IMG/VR virus record: IMGVR_UViG_3300036790_000123
Coordinates: 1 to 38,172 of that record
From: a virus
Length of the DNA stretch: 38,172 nt
Reading direction: 5' to 3' (one strand)
Numbering within the stretch: the first letter of the stretch is position 1; each line of letters starts with the position of its first letter. Below, piece by piece: positions 1-8,501 of this stretch. The notes below the pieces were generated by a model that worked only from the letters and a program-made list of their open reading frames with translations, ran no database searches and had not been told where the DNA came from. Made by a program: the position numbers and the translations under genes.

Positions 1-641
1 AGATCAGCCACAATAGCCTGATCCTGATTTGTCGTACCGTTATTCGGAATGGTGGCATCAGTACACACCGGCAGACCGCCGAAACGGTAACCAGTGAACC
101 CTTCGATGCCCTCGTCACCATCAGACGCACCAGCACCCCACGCATTATACGGACCCTGATAATCAGCCGTAATCAACGGACGACCATTACCGTCAGCATA
201 CGAGTCAATGAACCCCCAACGCTGCGGAGTCATAAACAAATGGGTCGGATTCAAGAACGTACCAGCCGTGGTACGAATTGATGCCTTCGCCTTATTCACC
301 TGACCAGCAAAACCACCAGAACCACTCGCAGAGTACAACACGAAGTTGTTGCCTTCGCCACCCCACGTCTGCACCGTGGCACCCGAAAGCGCCGTGCTCA
401 ACACATACGCATCGAACTTCGGATTATAGTCACGATTCAACTGGTCAAAAATCAGCCGGTCAAACGCGAAACCCGGTCCAGCACGATCAAGCTGCTGCTG
501 CGACACAGTAACCTCACCCGCAAGAGTGATAACCGCAGCATTCAGGTACCCAAACGTCGGATCTGTTTCCTGAATAGCCTGACCCTCAGTCTGCGTCGCG
601 ATACCCGCCGGCCCAGTCACGTGAGGAATGTACAGATTCAT
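1..641 (-). CDS. Major capsid protein, exon 2 (HK97 fold, partial)
   Basis: This is the C-terminal part of an HK97-fold major capsid protein. It begins in frame directly after the intron with residues MNLYIPHVTG and runs off the left edge of the window after 213 codons. The text shows a shell-protein pattern: a segment of polar repeats and Q-rich helix (VTVSQQQLDRAGPGFAFDRL), an internal FLNPTHLFMTPQRWGFIDSY stretch typical of the P-domain region, and a late ...GLPVCTDATIPNN... motif. An internal ATG opens the segment, but there is no ribosome site before it, because the bases just upstream are the intron 3' end. I therefore read it as the second exon rather than a separate gene. Confidence 0.85.
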   Translation of the reverse strand, partial: MNLYIPHVTGPAGIATQTEGQAIQETDPTFGYLNAAVITLAGEVTVSQQQLDRAGPGFAFDRLIFDQLNRDYNPKFDAYVLSTALSGATVQTWGGEGNNFVLYSASGSGGFAGQVNKAKASIRTTAGTFLNPTHLFMTPQRWGFIDSYADGNGRPLITADYQGPYNAWGAGASDGDEGIEGFTGYRFGGLPVCTDATIPNNGTTNQDQAIVAD

Positions 642-917
642 CAAAATTGTTACTCTCACCCAAATGGTGAGGGCTACGTCATTTCTGCGTAGCTCTACAC
701 GTCGCCGTGTAGTTCGGACTATATCTTCCGTTTGAAAACTAACTTTCAAACAGCCTGGCGTGTAGTCTCTGAGGGGTCAATTACGACTTCCCTGCTGATT
801 GTCCGCACCGAACACATTGTCACTGCCGCAAGCGGCGAGTAGCGTCGGATTCACGGGGTTTCCAGCATACAGCCAGATTTTACTACGGCATGCAATCTAA
901 GCTGCGAGAGCAAGTCT
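642..917 (-). ncRNA. Group I self-splicing intron in the capsid gene
   Basis: This 276-nt intron has no open reading frame of its own. The 5' exon ends ACTACGGT and pairs perfectly over 8 bp with the guide GCCGTAGT at 889-882, giving the canonical U.G wobble at the splice site (P1). The three bases before the guide (CAT) can pair with the first exon-2 bases ATG (P10). The core contains GACTA and the conserved AAGATATAGTCC (about 730-715), which form P7 around a P8 hairpin GTTTGAAA/TTTCAAAC. Then come a P9 hairpin CTACACG-GCGA-CGTGTAG with a GNRA loop and two more P9-type hairpins. The intron ends in G (complement of 642). Splicing joins GGT and ATG codons without changing frame. Confidence 0.9.
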
Positions 918-1691
918 ACCGTAGTCAGGCAATACTTCCTTATGGCAAGCGTCCCCGAAGGCACGGCCCGCCTCACGCCAAGGAGCATACGGGTCCAAAA
1001 AGATAGCAGGCGACACAAACGCAGCACCACCCGACGCTGCTGACGCCGTAGCGCCACCACCCGTCGTAATACTCCGCTGCTCAACACCACTGTCCTTCTG
1101 ATCAATAGCCGTACGGCCGCGACCCTCAATCTCCCTAATCGCACGCCGAGTAACCTCAGCACTATCCGCATCGTTACCACGATAATGCGTGCGCAAACTA
1201 TCAACCGCACGCTTACCCTCATCAGTGCCGTCCGCGACCTCACGCTCAACCTGATGCGCCCAAATCGACAGACGCTCCGAAGCCTGCGTAAACCCAGGCA
1301 TGATCACACCATGCGCAGTACGCATAATGTCAGCATAATACGAATTGTCAGGATTGTCGGGGCCGTAGATCATCGGCTCCTTCACAACCTCAACCTCGGC
1401 ATCCGACACGACCGGGGCGATCAGCTTCCGTGCCTCAGCAATAGCCTTGCTCCGCTTCTCGTCCTTCGCCTCATCCTTGATGCGCTTATCCAACTCGTCG
1501 ATTTCCTTGTTACGGGCCTCAATAGCGTCCGCAACATCGCCCGGAACCTCAGGCTCCGGCACAGTCTCGCGCTCCTCATCAGAAAGGTCCTTCCATTCCT
1601 GATGGCGCGTCTCATGTTCGACGAGATCGCTTTCGTTTTCTGCGACCTTCGCATCGCGGGACTCCAAAAGACCCGCCAATACCTTGCTCAT
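918..1691 (-). CDS. Major capsid protein, exon 1 (HK97 fold)
   Basis: The first 258 codons of the capsid protein start at ATG 1691. Residues 1-100 are highly charged, acidic and helical, like the delta (scaffold) domain that the prohead protease removes in HK97-type phages. The middle ends with PYAPWREAGRAFGDACHK and VLPDYG, the region before the N-arm/E-loop join in this family. Without splicing, translation would continue eight codons into the intron and stop at 897-899, giving a 264-aa truncated product. Together with exon 2 the reading is continuous and of ordinary capsid character. The protease gene lies upstream in the same direction, separated by a rightward gene island. Confidence 0.88.
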
Positions 1692-1939
1692 ACCAACCAG
1701 CTACCTTCATTTCGGGATTGTCCTGTAACCTCGCGCCCGTGGGTGATCCCGAACCGTCGGTGAGGACGACACATCAAAACGCTATGTGCTGCGGGTAGCC
1801 CCGTCGGGCGCATCCAGACCAGCAGCGGCTTGGTGTGTCTGTGTTGGATCGCGAACGTTCATGCGATCCAAGGCTGTGCGACGGGATCTAGCCCTGTAGG
1901 GCGATCTTGAACCGTCGAAAAGAATTTGGCGTGGAGGGC
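1692..1939 (-). other. Structured leader upstream of the capsid gene
   Basis: About 250 bp without a convincing gene lie between the capsid start and the divergent promoter at 1940. The stretch holds several dyads: GGATCGC/GCGATCC (1846-1869), GCCCT/AGGGC (1891-1902) and GCCC/GGGC (1798-1809). It also holds two copies of GATCNNGAACCGTCG (near 1746 and 1904), about 155 bp apart. It may be a leader or terminator region for capsid mRNA. No group I core was found here. Confidence 0.4.
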
Positions 1940-1968
1940 TTGACAAGGGTTGCATAGCGCGCTATCGT
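1940..1968 (+). promoter_or_regulatory. Sigma70-type promoter of island 1
   Basis: TTGACA (1940-1945), a 17-bp spacer and TATCGT (1963-1968) face rightward. The expected start of transcription is near 1975, which is also the first possible ATG of the next gene. Confidence 0.7.
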
Positions 1969-1974
1969 TGTCCC

Positions 1975-2301
1975 ATGCAGTCAATCAACACCAACGCACG
2001 GGAGGCCGCAATGCACGTTTCCGAGATGAACACTCGCACGCAGGTTTTCTCTCCCAAGGTGGGCCACAACCTTACCGTCGCCCAAGTGTCCTACGGCAAA
2101 GTGGCCGTCGAGGACGTTCTCTCAGGGAAGGCTAAGGCAATCGAAGCTCGCCTCTCGGCCGACGGTCGCTCATGGTGGAGCGAATGGCATCAGGGCGAGT
2201 CGTCAGGCCGTGAGTGCTATGTGGAGCGCTACGACGAAACGGGTCTTGTTTTCCATGGTTGGATTGACCAAGACTCGCGTCGGATCGTGCAGGCGGGATG
2301 A
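1975..2301 (+). CDS. Hypothetical protein, island 1
   Basis: A 108-aa protein I do not recognise. It has a hydrophilic start, then residues such as RSWWSEWHQGESSGRECYVE, with no membrane segment. Two starts are possible. ATG 1975 falls at the predicted transcription start, which would make it leaderless. ATG 2011 has a GGGAGG ribosome site 5-7 nt upstream and would give 96 aa. The second is mechanically the safer choice, but both may be used. It is the first gene of a five-gene rightward island wedged between the protease and capsid genes of the leftward head operon. Confidence 0.65.
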   Translation: MQSINTNAREAAMHVSEMNTRTQVFSPKVGHNLTVAQVSYGKVAVEDVLSGKAKAIEARLSADGRSWWSEWHQGESSGRECYVERYDETGLVFHGWIDQDSRRIVQAG

Positions 2302-2340
2302 TCCATGAACCAAAACACACTAGACAGAGAGGCAAAGTAA

Positions 2341-2601
2341 ATGGCCATATGGAAGGAGCAGGTTTACGGAATACACGCGCTCCAAGAACGGCAAGCCAAC
2401 GGCACGATCACGCTTGAAGAAATGCGGGACCGTATCGTCTCGCGACTCCGTAAGTTACGCCCCGAAGGCGAAGACCTTGAACTAGATGAAATTCTCGACG
2501 AACTCGCAGAAGTTGATACCGTCCACTGGTACGATTCGGTCAAGGATGCCCTATACGATTGGGCTGACGCAAAGCGCGTATGGATCGACCCGACGCGATG
2601 A
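2341..2601 (+). CDS. Hypothetical protein, island 1
   Basis: An 86-aa acidic, mostly helical protein with a leucine- and charge-rich middle (LRPEGEDLELDEILDELAEV). It may form a coiled coil or an interaction surface. I recognise no family. The start follows a short reading frame of 11 codons (ATG 2305) that ends in TAA touching this ATG, with GAGAGGC as ribosome site. Its last codons overlap the next gene, so translation is coupled. Confidence 0.7.
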   Translation: MAIWKEQVYGIHALQERQANGTITLEEMRDRIVSRLRKLRPEGEDLELDEILDELAEVDTVHWYDSVKDALYDWADAKRVWIDPTR

Positions 2602-2846
2602 CTCTCGCTGATCTACAGCACTACGCGGACACCGCGCGCATCCTCAAAGATGGCCTAATTGACCTTGAGGAATACCAGTTCGTACTAGATGACCATCTAG
2701 CGTGCGCTGAGATAGCTCGCGAAAACCGTGACCGTGCGATCCTCCACGCGCTGTCCGAGGGATACACTCACCAGCAGATAGCGGACGCCACCGGACTCAC
2801 ACGAGGCCGTGTAGGACAAATAGCAAACCGAAAGGACGGTAAGTAA
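2598..2846 (+). CDS. Small helix-turn-helix protein
   Basis: An 82-aa protein starting at ATG 2598, overlapping the previous stop as ATGA. The C-terminal 25 residues (YTHQQIADATGLTRGRVGQI) form a helix-turn-helix like region 4 of sigma factors or resolvase-type DNA-binding ends. The N-terminal part is an acidic helical region. It is likely a DNA-binding protein, possibly the regulator of this island. It is followed directly by the next gene (A of TAA shared with ATG). An in-frame upstream ATG at 2580 is possible but lacks a better ribosome site. Confidence 0.75.
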   Translation: MTLADLQHYADTARILKDGLIDLEEYQFVLDDHLACAEIARENRDRAILHALSEGYTHQQIADATGLTRGRVGQIANRKDGK

Positions 2847-3328
2847 TGGGAGATCGTGGAAATATCGTCATACGCAGCGAATGGCCTGAGGACCTTGGGG
2901 ACAAGGAAGCCGTATTTCTCTACGGTCATTGGTCGGGATCTGAACTGCCCGAGACGCTACGCGCGGCCCTCGACACACCGCAGGCGCGTGACCGTTGGAC
3001 CGATGCGCCTTACCTAGCGCGCATTATTTTCGATCAGATGGTGGGGGAATCGCAGGGAAGCGCAACGGGCTATGGGATTAGCTCGCGGTTGACTGACAAC
3101 GAGTACGATCTACTCGTGCTCAGGGTCGGTCGCGTATACGTGCTCCGCGAGAGCGAGTACAACAAGGCTGGTTTTACTGCGCTTGACGAGAGGGCATCGC
3201 TCTCTATTGAGGATTATATCGACGCGACGGAACGCACCTGGGACAATCTCGCATCCGAGTTTGGAATGCCGATGTCAGGCGATAGTAGCGACTGGTGGGA
3301 CGAAGCAAGGCTCGCCGAAGAAGTATAG
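2846..3328 (+). CDS. Conserved phage protein of unknown function
   Basis: A 160-aa protein beginning MGDRGNIVI, with VFLYGHWSGSELP and RWTDAPYLARIIFDQMVG. This combination occurs in a widespread family of small soluble phage and archaeal-virus proteins of unknown function, often called a GNIxI-type hypothetical protein. No catalytic motif is obvious. The start overlaps the preceding gene by one base. It is the longest protein of island 1. Confidence 0.75.
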   Translation: MGDRGNIVIRSEWPEDLGDKEAVFLYGHWSGSELPETLRAALDTPQARDRWTDAPYLARIIFDQMVGESQGSATGYGISSRLTDNEYDLLVLRVGRVYVLRESEYNKAGFTALDERASLSIEDYIDATERTWDNLASEFGMPMSGDSSDWWDEARLAEEV

Positions 3329-3373
3329 TCTAACTTCCCTTCCCTGAACACAACACAGAAAAGGAAACCCAAA

Positions 3374-3556
3374 ATGCGAACAGCCGCCGAGGACAACGAA
3401 GCCACACGCCTAATGCGACTTTACGATCAGCAAGTCGCTAAGCTTGACGCGACCTACCGTAGCCTACGCGAACTCGGAGTGGACATTGGGCTGCTCGACC
3501 GACGAGTGTTGCGCCACCCCCCGAAAACGCTAACCGCTGAGGACTGGAACGCCTAG
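3374..3556 (+). CDS. Small helical protein, island 1
   Basis: A 60-aa protein with an amphipathic helix (RLMRLYDQQVAKLDATYRSL). Its family is not recognised. AAAAGGAAA precedes the ATG. It ends in TAG inside CTAG at 3553-3556, where the stop codon of the leftward protease gene overlaps it. The two convergent genes therefore share four bases, with no room for a separate terminator. Confidence 0.6.
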   Translation: MRTAAEDNEATRLMRLYDQQVAKLDATYRSLRELGVDIGLLDRRVLRHPPKTLTAEDWNA

Positions 3557-5364
3557 GCTACCCTGCGCCGCTTCCTAGCCTCAAGCGCCAAGCGCAAATC
3601 ACGCACCGAACGTCCCTGAACCACAGGCACACTCGCAGCAGGCTCCCCGACAGGCACAAACGACGTTTGCGCAGCAACCTGCGCACAGTCATCAGCGAAA
3701 GTAACCACACCATCCGTCAATGTGTAACTCACCTTCCACAACCCGCAAGGATCGCCCCAAGACTCAAACACCACCCAATCGTCGCTAGCGTCACGGATCC
3801 ACAGATCACACTCAATCCACGGATTCGCCTCAAACTTAGCGACAAGAGCAGCGTAAATCAGTGACTCCTGATCACCGAAAGACATGGACGCCGTAGCGCG
3901 CTCCTCCTTCGTTGCAGGCGCAGCCCGTAGTCCCGAGCCGTCCGCATAACCCGGATACCCGTCGCCACCCATAGTAGCACCACCCTGCGACCCGTCACCA
4001 AACACCACAGACTGCAACCCCGAAGGATCGTCCCCAAGGTCCTGCACGTCATCCACATTACCAACCTCAGTCACCGTGGACTCCACACCATCCACAGGCG
4101 TAAGCGCATCCGCGTTAGTCTCACCGCGAGAATCCGGGCCGTTACCCGCATCACCATCCTGGCCGATACTCCCGTCAGGATCCATCGGAGACACCGAAGG
4201 AAGATGCGCCCCAGCATCACTCAACGCCGAATGCAACCCCATGAACGCGTCCGCAAGCATTTTCTGTGTTTGGCTTGACATTTTCGCGCCAGCACGCGTG
4301 TCAATATACATTTTGCGGATACGCGCCGCCGACTCAACCGGAACCATCTCAGCATACCGACGCATAATGTCAACGGTCGTGGACTCTGAAGCAGGAAACG
4401 ACACGATTGACACGTCCAAAAGTGAATCGAATGAGTGAATAGTGCGCTCGTCCCAGCCGTCACTCCACTCGTCCTTACCCACCCTGAATCCCACGCTCAT
4501 CTGAGATGAATCACCACGTTCCAAACTGATAGCCACGTCATTAGCTAACTGCTGACGCAAATCAAGGCAAGCCTCAAACCGCAAACCCTCAGGTGAATCC
4601 GCCAAGGTCATCGTCGGCGGCAGCCCACGATCATTCCGCGTCCGGGCTAGGCTCAAACCATCATGGTTATAAAGGAGCCTAGTGTCGCAACCTGCGGCCA
4701 ACACATCGTTTGCAACGCCCGGAGCCATACGCTCAGAGAACGAACCCAGCGCATCGGTCACGGTATATGGTGTGTCGTACACCACAGGCATCCCACTAAT
4801 CCAAAGTTCGTTAGTGTTGCTCTTTTCACGATATTCAATGCCTTCGGCATGCCAAAAGCGAACTTCTGGCATCAAAGGAACCGCGCGATGACGTGAACGC
4901 TTACGGACGTTCGGCGTAGCGGAACGCGAAGCATCATCCGTCGTGTCACCATCCACCGTGCCCGTACCGTCACAGTCAGGACAATCCCTGTTCCCGTCGA
5001 GAATCGTTCCCGTACCCTTACATGTCGGGCACTTAGCACGCTCCTCAACATCGGCAACGTCGGATTTTGCCTCAGACTTACTGCCATCAGCATTCCACGC
5101 CTCAGGCAACTTCGCCTCAAGCCCCAAAGCCTTCGCGCGCTTCACTATATGAGCACGAATCGACTTATCCGAAGCATTCCCGAGCCCGACAGTCGAAATA
5201 GCATTTTCCAAATCCTCAGCATCAGCGATCGGATACGCACCATCGGGCATCGCTTCGCCCGACTTCGCCATCCGGTCACGGTCCGCCTGCGTGTACTTGT
5301 CGCGCAACTCGGCCTCATATGCGGCCATGCGCTCCTCAACCTCAGAGGTCTGATCGATCTTCAT
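3553..5364 (-). CDS. Prohead protease with N-terminal extension (S78-type)
   Basis: A 603-aa protein expected to mature the head by cleaving the capsid delta domain. Residues 1-90 contain a small domain (DLENAISTVGLGNASDKSIR) often fused to phage proteases. At about 110-140 there are two CxxCxGxG motifs like a DnaJ zinc finger. Residues about 165-350 are the HK97-type serine protease: LLYNHDG supplies the His, and SSQMSVGF the Ser region, after FSERMAPG. The last 200 residues are acidic and Gly-rich, then end basic (ARKRRRVA). This is longer than usual (about 200 aa for the minimal enzyme), so the C-terminal part may serve as scaffold. It lies between the HAD protein and, past island 1, the capsid gene. 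Confidence 0.85.
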   Translation of the reverse strand: MKIDQTSEVEERMAAYEAELRDKYTQADRDRMAKSGEAMPDGAYPIADAEDLENAISTVGLGNASDKSIRAHIVKRAKALGLEAKLPEAWNADGSKSEAKSDVADVEERAKCPTCKGTGTILDGNRDCPDCDGTGTVDGDTTDDASRSATPNVRKRSRHRAVPLMPEVRFWHAEGIEYREKSNTNELWISGMPVVYDTPYTVTDALGSFSERMAPGVANDVLAAGCDTRLLYNHDGLSLARTRNDRGLPPTMTLADSPEGLRFEACLDLRQQLANDVAISLERGDSSQMSVGFRVGKDEWSDGWDERTIHSFDSLLDVSIVSFPASESTTVDIMRRYAEMVPVESAARIRKMYIDTRAGAKMSSQTQKMLADAFMGLHSALSDAGAHLPSVSPMDPDGSIGQDGDAGNGPDSRGETNADALTPVDGVESTVTEVGNVDDVQDLGDDPSGLQSVVFGDGSQGGATMGGDGYPGYADGSGLRAAPATKEERATASMSFGDQESLIYAALVAKFEANPWIECDLWIRDASDDWVVFESWGDPCGLWKVSYTLTDGVVTFADDCAQVAAQTSFVPVGEPAASVPVVQGRSVRDLRLALEARKRRRVA

Positions 5365-5421
5365 AACAGACCCCTCCCAAGGGTCGAAACCGCACGGTTC
5401 TAGAAGCCGCGCAGCGGGGTA

Positions 5422-6036
5422 CTACTCTTTGGAGTTCCAGAGAAGCAAAGCGACACAATAAGGTGCAGCCGCTTTGATATTTTGCTTGTCGTTATCCAGC
5501 AACACACCAATATGGTTGTCCTGGATAGCCTTAGCCTTGTTCTCCGGATGAGGCTGAGGACACACGATCACGTCCGTGTAACACTCAGGCCCAATCCCCA
5601 AGTTCGTGAGATACTGCACCTTCGCCGCACGATCCGCGGCCGTCGCGGCATCCGCGTCCACCCCAGTGATAACAAACACGTGATGCCCTGCTGCCATCAG
5701 CGCCGACATGAGGGACTGCGTGACACGCGGAAACGCATCCGCCACGCCGTCCACGTCAACGGCCCAATTAGACGTGGAGGTAGATTCCCCCTCTGGCTGC
5801 GTCTTTGCGCGGGAGGACGGCTCCCATACGCTCACAGACCCATGTGCGCGACGCTGCGTGCGCTGCAACGGCGTGCCCCCACGAACCCCAATCAATACAT
5901 CGCCGCTAAACGCATCGGCACCAAGCGGACCACGATGTTCGCAACCGCCCGTCCCCGCATCGTATTCGGATCCGCATTCAGGGCAATTGGGAAGCAGCGG
6001 TTCGCGGTCCTTGTATCGGTGGGCGGGAAGATTCAC
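5422..6036 (-). CDS. Zinc-ribbon plus HAD-like phosphatase protein
   Basis: A 204-aa protein starting at GTG 6036, overlapping the upstream stop. Residues 18-35 have CPECG and a later Cys/His pair, as in a zinc ribbon. From about 90 onward it shows the HAD superfamily order: VDVDGVADAF (DxDG, motif I), VFVITGV (motif II Thr), a Lys in NKAKAIQDN, and GVLLDNDKQN (motif III/IV acidic pair). It is likely a small phosphatase or nucleotidase, though the substrate cannot be read. It sits between portal and protease, where a structural role is also possible. Confidence 0.65.
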   Translation of the reverse strand: MNLPAHRYKDREPLLPNCPECGSEYDAGTGGCEHRGPLGADAFSGDVLIGVRGGTPLQRTQRRAHGSVSVWEPSSRAKTQPEGESTSTSNWAVDVDGVADAFPRVTQSLMSALMAAGHHVFVITGVDADAATAADRAAKVQYLTNLGIGPECYTDVIVCPQPHPENKAKAIQDNHIGVLLDNDKQNIKAAAPYCVALLLWNSKE

Positions 6037-6143
6037 AACGCAGCACCCTCACAACACGACTCCAACTTCTGACGGCAATCAGCGCACCACACAGCAGCAC
6101 GAAACCAAAACCGGCGATGATCGCGACCCGTCAAAGGACACAT
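6033..6143 (-). CDS. 36-aa cysteine-rich peptide
   Basis: A tiny gene tightly fitted between the portal stop (TGATG overlap) and the HAD gene (TTGTGA overlap with its GTG). It encodes 36 residues with CADCRQ and ESCCEG, possibly metal binding. The exact junctions at both ends are the main support. It is too short to assign a family. Confidence 0.55.
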   Translation of the reverse strand: MCPLTGRDHRRFWFRAAVWCADCRQKLESCCEGAAL

Positions 6144-7471
6144 CACCCCTGTGTCCCCGTAGCACCCTTCGCCGGTTTCGGTACAGGCGATTTCGCGGCA
6201 TCCGTCTGAGACGGAGCGACATTCGATGCAAGAGGCGCCAAAACCTCATCTCCCCCAAGAACGGGCTTCAGGCCAAGCTCGCGCGAACGAATCTCGTTAA
6301 TCGACATGACGTTAGACGTGCGCAACGCAGTAATACGATCAGCCTGAGCCATCGCGTTCGGTCGCGTCAACTTGCCCTCATCCCACGCCGCGCCAATTCC
6401 CTTCGGAAGCAAACTAGTCATAGCCTCTTCCAAGGGCACCATGTAGCCGCTCAAACAGTTCTGAAGGAAATCCTGAGCGCTTTCCTGACGAGAACCCACA
6501 GGCGGCGGTGTCGCGCGCTGCAAAGTATTAGCGACCGCGCTCTCGGGAATCCCAAACCAACTCGCCACAACAGACCGAGCATACTCAAGCGAATTCAGGT
6601 ACTGCGCTTCATCCGGAGAAGCCATAACCTTCTCGGCCTTCAGCCCACGGTCAAGCACAAGCGGAAGATGCGACTGCGACAAACCGCCGTGCTCGATAAG
6701 GAACTTCTGCGCAATCCGCTGCACTTCCTCCTGACCCAACTTCGCGTCCGTCGTCAAAATGAAATCTGGCGAAGCGCCCTGGCTAAACCAAGTTGACCCG
6801 AACTCATACGCGGCAAGTGCAAGAGCGCTCGCGATGCTCGCATACTCGACAGGATTCAGCGCGCGGCGTGCCGCAGGAAGCGACTTGAACGGAACATGAA
6901 TAACGTCCTCGGGATTGAGGATAACCTTGTTGTTACCCGACCCGTACTCGTAAATCGGATCGCCGTTCTTGTCGGTTTTGATATTTAGGAACGCGGCGTT
7001 CAGGACTTCCAGCACCCAAGGCATCTGCAACTCGTCCCTGAGGACGACATACCAGAAAACTTCCCCCATAAGACCCATACTGAAAATTGTGCGGTTCCAG
7101 CCAGTGCTTTGCAGCATGGCCTTCGGTCCGCCCCAGGTTTCAACCAAAATATCGGGCTGAGTAGACTGCCAAACCCTATACGGAATATTGTCAGGCGACA
7201 ACTTCTCCTTATAGGCCCGCATGTTCCCCATCTTGATAACGTTGTTGCTAATGATGCGCAAAGCGGTGAACACCACGTCCACCATAAGCATGTTGTGCTC
7301 GTTTATTAGCACACCAGCTTTTTGCTGCATCAAATTTAGGCCCGGAGGCGGTATCGCGCTAAGCTAAGGATCAACCAAGGAGTAGCCGCTCGGCCACGAA
7401 CTTTGCATGCCTACACGGACTTCCTTCCCTCGCGCTTGGCGACGGGACTCTAGGAGTCGGTTGATTGTCAT
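6143..7471 (-). CDS. Portal protein, with an in-frame amber codon
   Basis: HK97-type portal, the dodecameric DNA gate at the head vertex. Readable family features include LMVDVVFTALRIISNNVIKM, ILNPEDVIHVPFKSL, a SWFGIPESAVANT segment and a Q-rich PPVGSRQESAQDFLQN region. The best start is ATG 7471, with AGGTAGGTGAG just upstream. It gives MTINRLLESRRQARG..., which reads smoothly into the portal except for a TAG at 7364-7366 (codon 36). Downstream TTG 7333 or ATG 7330 could restart translation but have no ribosome site. The product is either made by restart or readthrough, or the codon is an error. Confidence 0.85.
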
Positions 7472-7512
7472 ATCTCACCTACCTCGGGCGAACGCAGGCT
7501 AGCGCTCTAAGT

Positions 7513-8439
7513 TTAGACTTTTTGCGGATATTCGCCCAAGGCCGTGAGTAATGCTTCAACCTGTTCAGGTTCAAGAATACTCTGCGCCGCTTCGGTGATT
7601 ACATCAAGAGTAAATCGTGGACGCCGGTTTGCGTTCTGTTCCGCAATCGTAGCCCACCGGCAGTTCGATGGTTCGTAGTTACCGTTTACGTTCACCCTGT
7701 CAAGGGAATATTCAGCCTTCCCACTAGGCCGCTTCCCTTCCGGACGCAAACCCATGTCCTCCAAGAAGTTTTCAAAACTTCCACCCATCTCGGGATTCCA
7801 ACGCTCACAGACCTTGATGCCGCGACCACCATAATTCGGATAGTCAAGGCTGTTGACATTAGTACAGCGATTTAACATCGAACTCCAAGTTACATGAGTC
7901 GGTGTGCCAGTGTACCCGTGACGTTTCGCATAATCGTTACCGATTATCTTCTCCATCCCTATGCAGCCGCAACTCTTACTGTTGCCACACTTGAGATTCC
8001 AACTATCCACACCATGCACAGTCGTTCCGCAATCGCATAAACACTCATACGTACGTTGGTTCGACTTACTGCGACCGTCCTCGGCGACTATGGTCAAGCG
8101 ACCATACCGTCCGTCAATTTCCACCACGCGCGGTTTACGATTACATCCACACGACTGGGACTTGCCCGCCTTGAGGCGTCCAGCAAAGACCAATCTTTCT
8201 GTGCCACAATCACATACGCAGTGATACTGGTGGTCTTTCGTGTCGGCTCGCTTGCCGACCGTCCATAGACCAATTCGCGTTCCTGCGGGGATACGCGTTT
8301 CGCGATCCGTCAAGAGCGGCGGCAACGTGCCGCGAATGCGATGATGTTCGTAGTGCTTCTTACAAACGCCGCGAGCTATCGCAAACTCGTCGCAGCCCTC
8401 CTCGATGCAGATCCTTGTCGGCCTGCTATTCTCGGTCAA
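7513..8439 (-). CDS. HNH-type homing endonuclease-like protein
   Basis: A 308-aa protein from TTG 8439, with AGAGGA 5 nt upstream. Residues 10-30 form a CxxxCDExxxxxxVCxxHY zinc motif. Two central blocks of CDCGT...CGCN type are probable zinc-binding DNA-contact units. The C-terminal third has TWSSMLNRCTN, NYGGRGIKVCERW, SFENFLEDMG and SLDRVNVNGNYEPSNCRWA. That arrangement is common to free-standing phage HNH/AP2-type homing endonucleases. It lies just upstream of the portal gene and is not inside a recognisable intron. It is likely a selfish insertion between structural genes. Confidence 0.8.
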   Translation of the reverse strand: MTENSRPTRICIEEGCDEFAIARGVCKKHYEHHRIRGTLPPLLTDRETRIPAGTRIGLWTVGKRADTKDHQYHCVCDCGTERLVFAGRLKAGKSQSCGCNRKPRVVEIDGRYGRLTIVAEDGRSKSNQRTYECLCDCGTTVHGVDSWNLKCGNSKSCGCIGMEKIIGNDYAKRHGYTGTPTHVTWSSMLNRCTNVNSLDYPNYGGRGIKVCERWNPEMGGSFENFLEDMGLRPEGKRPSGKAEYSLDRVNVNGNYEPSNCRWATIAEQNANRRPRFTLDVITEAAQSILEPEQVEALLTALGEYPQKV

Positions 8440-8467
8440 TCGAATCCTCTCACTAGGGTTCGGTCAC

Positions 8468-8496
8468 GCGCCCGGAGGTTCCAGCCTCGCGGGCGC
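8468..8496 (-). terminator. Strong hairpin before the HNH gene
   Basis: GCGCCCG pairs with CGGGCGC, and inside this GAGG pairs with CCTC around a six-base loop. There is no T-tract. It could be an attenuator, an RNA-processing site or a terminator after the upstream 70-aa gene. Confidence 0.5.
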
Positions 8497-8501
8497 ACAC
8501 T

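Noticed and set aside
1185-1763. Plus-strand frame over the capsid gene
   Set aside because: The minus strand encodes a clear capsid protein there; no ribosome site.
1746-1915. tRNA genes in the capsid leader
   Set aside because: GGTTCAAG-like strings occur, but no T-stem, acceptor or anticodon arm can be paired.
5708-6796. Long plus-strand frame of 362 codons
   Set aside because: It lies opposite the portal and HAD genes, is very rich in Arg, Thr and Pro and has no ribosome site. It is a shadow of GC-rich coding on the other strand.
7364-7366. Genome-wide recoding of TAG
   Set aside because: Other genes (such as 3328, 3556 and 12925) end in TAG in good context and no suppressor tRNA is seen, so recoding is not supported.
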